Source: Hyphomicrobiales bacterium (GTDB lineage: Bacteria; Pseudomonadota; Alphaproteobacteria; Rhizobiales; Xanthobacteraceae). Taken from it: 35,012 nt of DNA. The position numbers and the translations under genes were made by a program. This document shows, one piece after another, positions 32,932 through 35,012 of the stretch. The notes beneath the pieces are model-generated. The model did no database searches, was not told where the DNA came from, and saw only the letters and a list, made by a program, of their open reading frames with translations. The DNA is taken from the NCBI GenBank assembly GCA_019243195.1, contig JAFAUQ010000078.1:1-35012 (forward strand), in the 5' to 3' direction. Every line of letters begins with the position of its first letter. The first letter of the stretch is position 1.

Positions 32932-35012
32932 GTGACGCCCGAAATCGCCCTCCTCCTTATTCAGGATGGCGTCTCCACCGGCGCCATCTACATCCTGGTC
33001 GGTCTCGGGATCGTTTTGATCTTTCTGGTCACGCGCGTCATCTTCGTGCCGTTCGGCGACCTGGTCGGCTATTCCGCGCTGACGCTTGCCGCGCTGCAGA
33101 TGAAGCAGCTCCCCGGCACGGTGTTCCTGGTGCTCCTGCTGGCCGCGATGGCGACCGCGACGGAAGCCTTCGGGCTGCTGCGCCACGGCCACCTGCGGCG
33201 CCTGCCGAAGGCCGTCGCGCTTTACGGCGTGCTGCCGGCGCTGCCGGCGCTGCTGGTGTGGCTCGCCGCCGGCCGCGAGCTGCCCATGTGGCTCGGCATC
33301 GCGCTCACCTGCGCAATCATGTTGCCGATCTCCCCCCTGCTCTATCGCGTTGCGTTCCGGCCGCTCGCCGACGCCTCGGTGCTGGTGCTGCTGATCGTTG
33401 CGGTCGCCGTGCATTTTGCCATGTCTGGCCTCGCGCTGGTGTTCTTCGGGCCGGAAGGTTTCCGCACCGAGCCGATGACGCGCGCCTTCTTCACGCTCGG
33501 GCCCCTCACCGTTTCCGGACAAACCATTCTCATCGTCGCAAGCTGCGCCGTCGTCAGCCTGTTCCTGTTTTTGTTTTTCGAGCGGACCCTCACCGGCAAG
33601 GCGCTGCGCGCGACGGCGGTCAATCGGGTGGGTGCGCGGCTCGTCGGCATCATGCCATCGACCACCGGCGCCACCGCCTTCCTGCTCGCCTCGGCGCTCG
33701 CCGCCTTCTCAGGCGTCCTGATCGGACCGGTTACGACGCTTTATTACGACTCCGGGTTCCTGATCGGGCTCAAGGCGTTCGTCGGCGCGATCATCGGCGG
33801 GTTGGTGAGCTATCCCGCGACCGCGATCGGCGCCCTCCTGGTCGGGCTGTTCGAAAGTTTCGCCGCCTTCTTCGACAGTTCGCTCAAGGAGGTCTTCGTC
33901 TTCGGCGCGCTCGTGCCGATTCTGATCTGGCAATCGCTCGGCACCAGGCGCTCGGTCGAGGAGGAAATCGAAGAGGAAGAATACGCCGGCGCGGGCGTGA
34001 GCCGCCGTGCCGCGCGCGTGGTCGCCATCCTGGCCGTCGCCTTCGTTGCGCTCGCCCCGGCGATTTTCGGGACGTTCACCATCACGCTGATGAATTACAT
34101 CGGCATCTACGCGATCGCCGCGCTCGGGCTCGTGCTGCTCACCGGCTGCGGCGGCCTGACGTCGTTTGGCCAGGCGGCCTTCGTCGGCATCGGCGCCTAT
34201 GCGACCGCGTGGTACACCGCCGTGCACGGCGGCTCGCCCTGGATCGGGCTGATTCTGGCGCTGGCGTTTAGCGGGGTCGTCGCTACCGGGCTTGGCGCCG
34301 CAACGCTGCGGCTCGGCGGGCATTTCCTGCCGCTGAGCACCCTCGCCTGGGGCATCGCGATCTTCTTTCTGTTCGGCAACCTCGACGCGCTCGGCCGCTA
34401 CAGCGGCCTCTCCGCCATTCCCGCGCTCTCGCTCGGGCCGCTCTCGCTCGCCGGCACGACCGCCAATTATTATTTCATCTGGGCACTTCTCGGCGGCGTG
34501 ATGCTGCTCTGTCGCAATCTGCTCGACTCGCGCCAGGGCCGCGCCATCCGCAGCCTGCGCGGCGGCGTCGCCATGGTCGAGAGCCTTGCGATCGGCTTCT
34601 TCCGGATGCGGCTTGCGGTGTTCGTCATTGCCGGTCTCCTTGCCGGTCTCTCGGGCTGGCTGTATGCGCATCTGCAGCGTTATGTCAGTCCGGCGCCATT
34701 CGACATTCGTCCCGGCATCGAGCTCCTGCTGATGGCGCTGGTGGGCGGCGTGGGACAGATCGCTGGTGCCGTCGTAGGCGCCGCCATCGTGGTGCTGCTC
34801 AAGAACGTCCTGCAGGACGTATTGCCGCCCATCACGCGCTACAGCGCGCAGCTCGAGGCGGTGTTCTTCGGTATTCTCTTCGTTGTGCTGCTGCAGAGGG
34901 CACGCGGAGGCGTCGTGCCAATGCTCAGGCGTTTCCTGCCGCGGTCGGACCCGCGCACGCCTGCGCTCGCGGCGCCGCTGCCGCGGCGCCCGCAGCGCGC
35001 GAACGCCGAGCG
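32932..35012 (+). CDS. Fused LivH-LivM branched-chain-type ABC permease (3' partial)
   Basis: An open frame of at least 693 codons running off the right edge. The first half (residues about 1-335) is LivH-like (DGVSTGAIYILVGLGIVLIF, the KALRATAVNRVGARLVGI loop, LIGLKAFVGAIIGGL). A highly acidic linker (EEEIEEEEY, near 345-352) joins it to a LivM-like half (GIYAIAALGLVLLTGCGGLT, GQAAFVGIGAYATAWYT, RIx loop GRAIRSLRGG, PGIELLLMALVGGVGQIAG). In most genomes these are two genes that form a heterodimer. GTG 32932 is chosen because the next start would remove the first helix. The end enters an Arg/Pro-rich tail that may be near the true stop. Confidence 0.9.
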   Translation, partial: MTPEIALLLIQDGVSTGAIYILVGLGIVLIFLVTRVIFVPFGDLVGYSALTLAALQMKQLPGTVFLVLLLAAMATATEAFGLLRHGHLRRLPKAVALYGVLPALPALLVWLAAGRELPMWLGIALTCAIMLPISPLLYRVAFRPLADASVLVLLIVAVAVHFAMSGLALVFFGPEGFRTEPMTRAFFTLGPLTVSGQTILIVASCAVVSLFLFLFFERTLTGKALRATAVNRVGARLVGIMPSTTGATAFLLASALAAFSGVLIGPVTTLYYDSGFLIGLKAFVGAIIGGLVSYPATAIGALLVGLFESFAAFFDSSLKEVFVFGALVPILIWQSLGTRRSVEEEIEEEEYAGAGVSRRAARVVAILAVAFVALAPAIFGTFTITLMNYIGIYAIAALGLVLLTGCGGLTSFGQAAFVGIGAYATAWYTAVHGGSPWIGLILALAFSGVVATGLGAATLRLGGHFLPLSTLAWGIAIFFLFGNLDALGRYSGLSAIPALSLGPLSLAGTTANYYFIWALLGGVMLLCRNLLDSRQGRAIRSLRGGVAMVESLAIGFFRMRLAVFVIAGLLAGLSGWLYAHLQRYVSPAPFDIRPGIELLLMALVGGVGQIAGAVVGAAIVVLLKNVLQDVLPPITRYSAQLEAVFFGILFVVLLQRARGGVVPMLRRFLPRSDPRTPALAAPLPRRPQRANAE

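Noticed and set aside
32862-34271. A 469-codon plus-strand frame overlapping the permease
   Set aside because: Arg/Ala-rich shadow in another frame; the frame from 32932 has hydrophobic helices and LivH/LivM motifs.

Overview
The window looks like a chromosomal segment of a high-GC alphaproteobacterium of the Hyphomicrobiales (Rhizobiales), in or near the Bradyrhizobium/Xanthobacteraceae group. I infer this from the strong G/C third-position bias, two exact EcfG-type promoter matches (GGAAC-N17-CGTT), intergenic palindromes of the kind I know from that order, several ABC importers for small organic solutes, and a YqjD/YqjE-like stress operon. No database search was possible, so the lineage is inference. 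No rRNA, tRNA, CRISPR array, integrase or transposase was seen.

Layout. (1) 1-3465: the tail of a probable TPP-dependent enzyme, then a complete nitrate/sulfonate/taurine-type ABC importer in the order ATPase, permease, permease, binding protein. (2) 3517-4942: two paralogous secreted His/Arg-rich proteins on the minus strand sharing the C-terminal tag LHGPD(L/I)EPSK (the second has a frameshift in its signal peptide), with a small secreted protein between them on the plus strand. (3) 5225-11753: a plus-strand phospho-signalling operon of FHA-membrane-serine protease, PP2C phosphatase, Ser/Thr kinase and Ser/Thr kinase-SEL1, followed by a broken gene that begins like a TIR domain. (4) 11863-16484: a CinA-like/NMN-adenylyltransferase fusion on the minus strand, the remnant of a FecB-like binding protein, an iron-siderophore-type permease and ATPase, and a GT4 glycosyltransferase.

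(5) 16481-22268: a dense cluster of small genes, mostly on the minus strand: two stand-alone receiver proteins (one with Glu at the phospho-acceptor position), three members of a small helical family, a CxxC zinc-ribbon-like protein, a four-gene YqjD/YqjE/DUF3618-like membrane operon and a secreted protein. EcfG-type promoters lie before the membrane operon and before the secreted protein, and near matches lie before several others, so this block is probably part of the general stress response. (6) 22426-25592: a winged-helix/TolB-like/TPR regulator divergent from a LysR regulator, then a GFA-family protein. (7) 25700-26040: gene debris, with the C-terminal end of a methyltransferase-like protein and a decayed VapBC-type toxin-antitoxin locus cut by a palindrome. 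(8) 26159-28979: an Hsp20-Lon protease pair.

(9) 29104-35012: a Tat-exported amidohydrolase divergent from an NMT1/THI5-like binding protein, then a branched-chain-amino-acid-type binding protein and a fused LivH-LivM permease that runs off the end of the window.

The most distinctive parts are the FHA-protease/PP2C/two-kinase operon with its adjoining tagged secreted paralogues, the stress cluster with a Glu-substituted receiver, and the CinA-NMNAT fusion. Several loci are decaying: one secreted paralogue, the TIR-like gene, the FecB-like gene, VapBC and the methyltransferase-like fragment.
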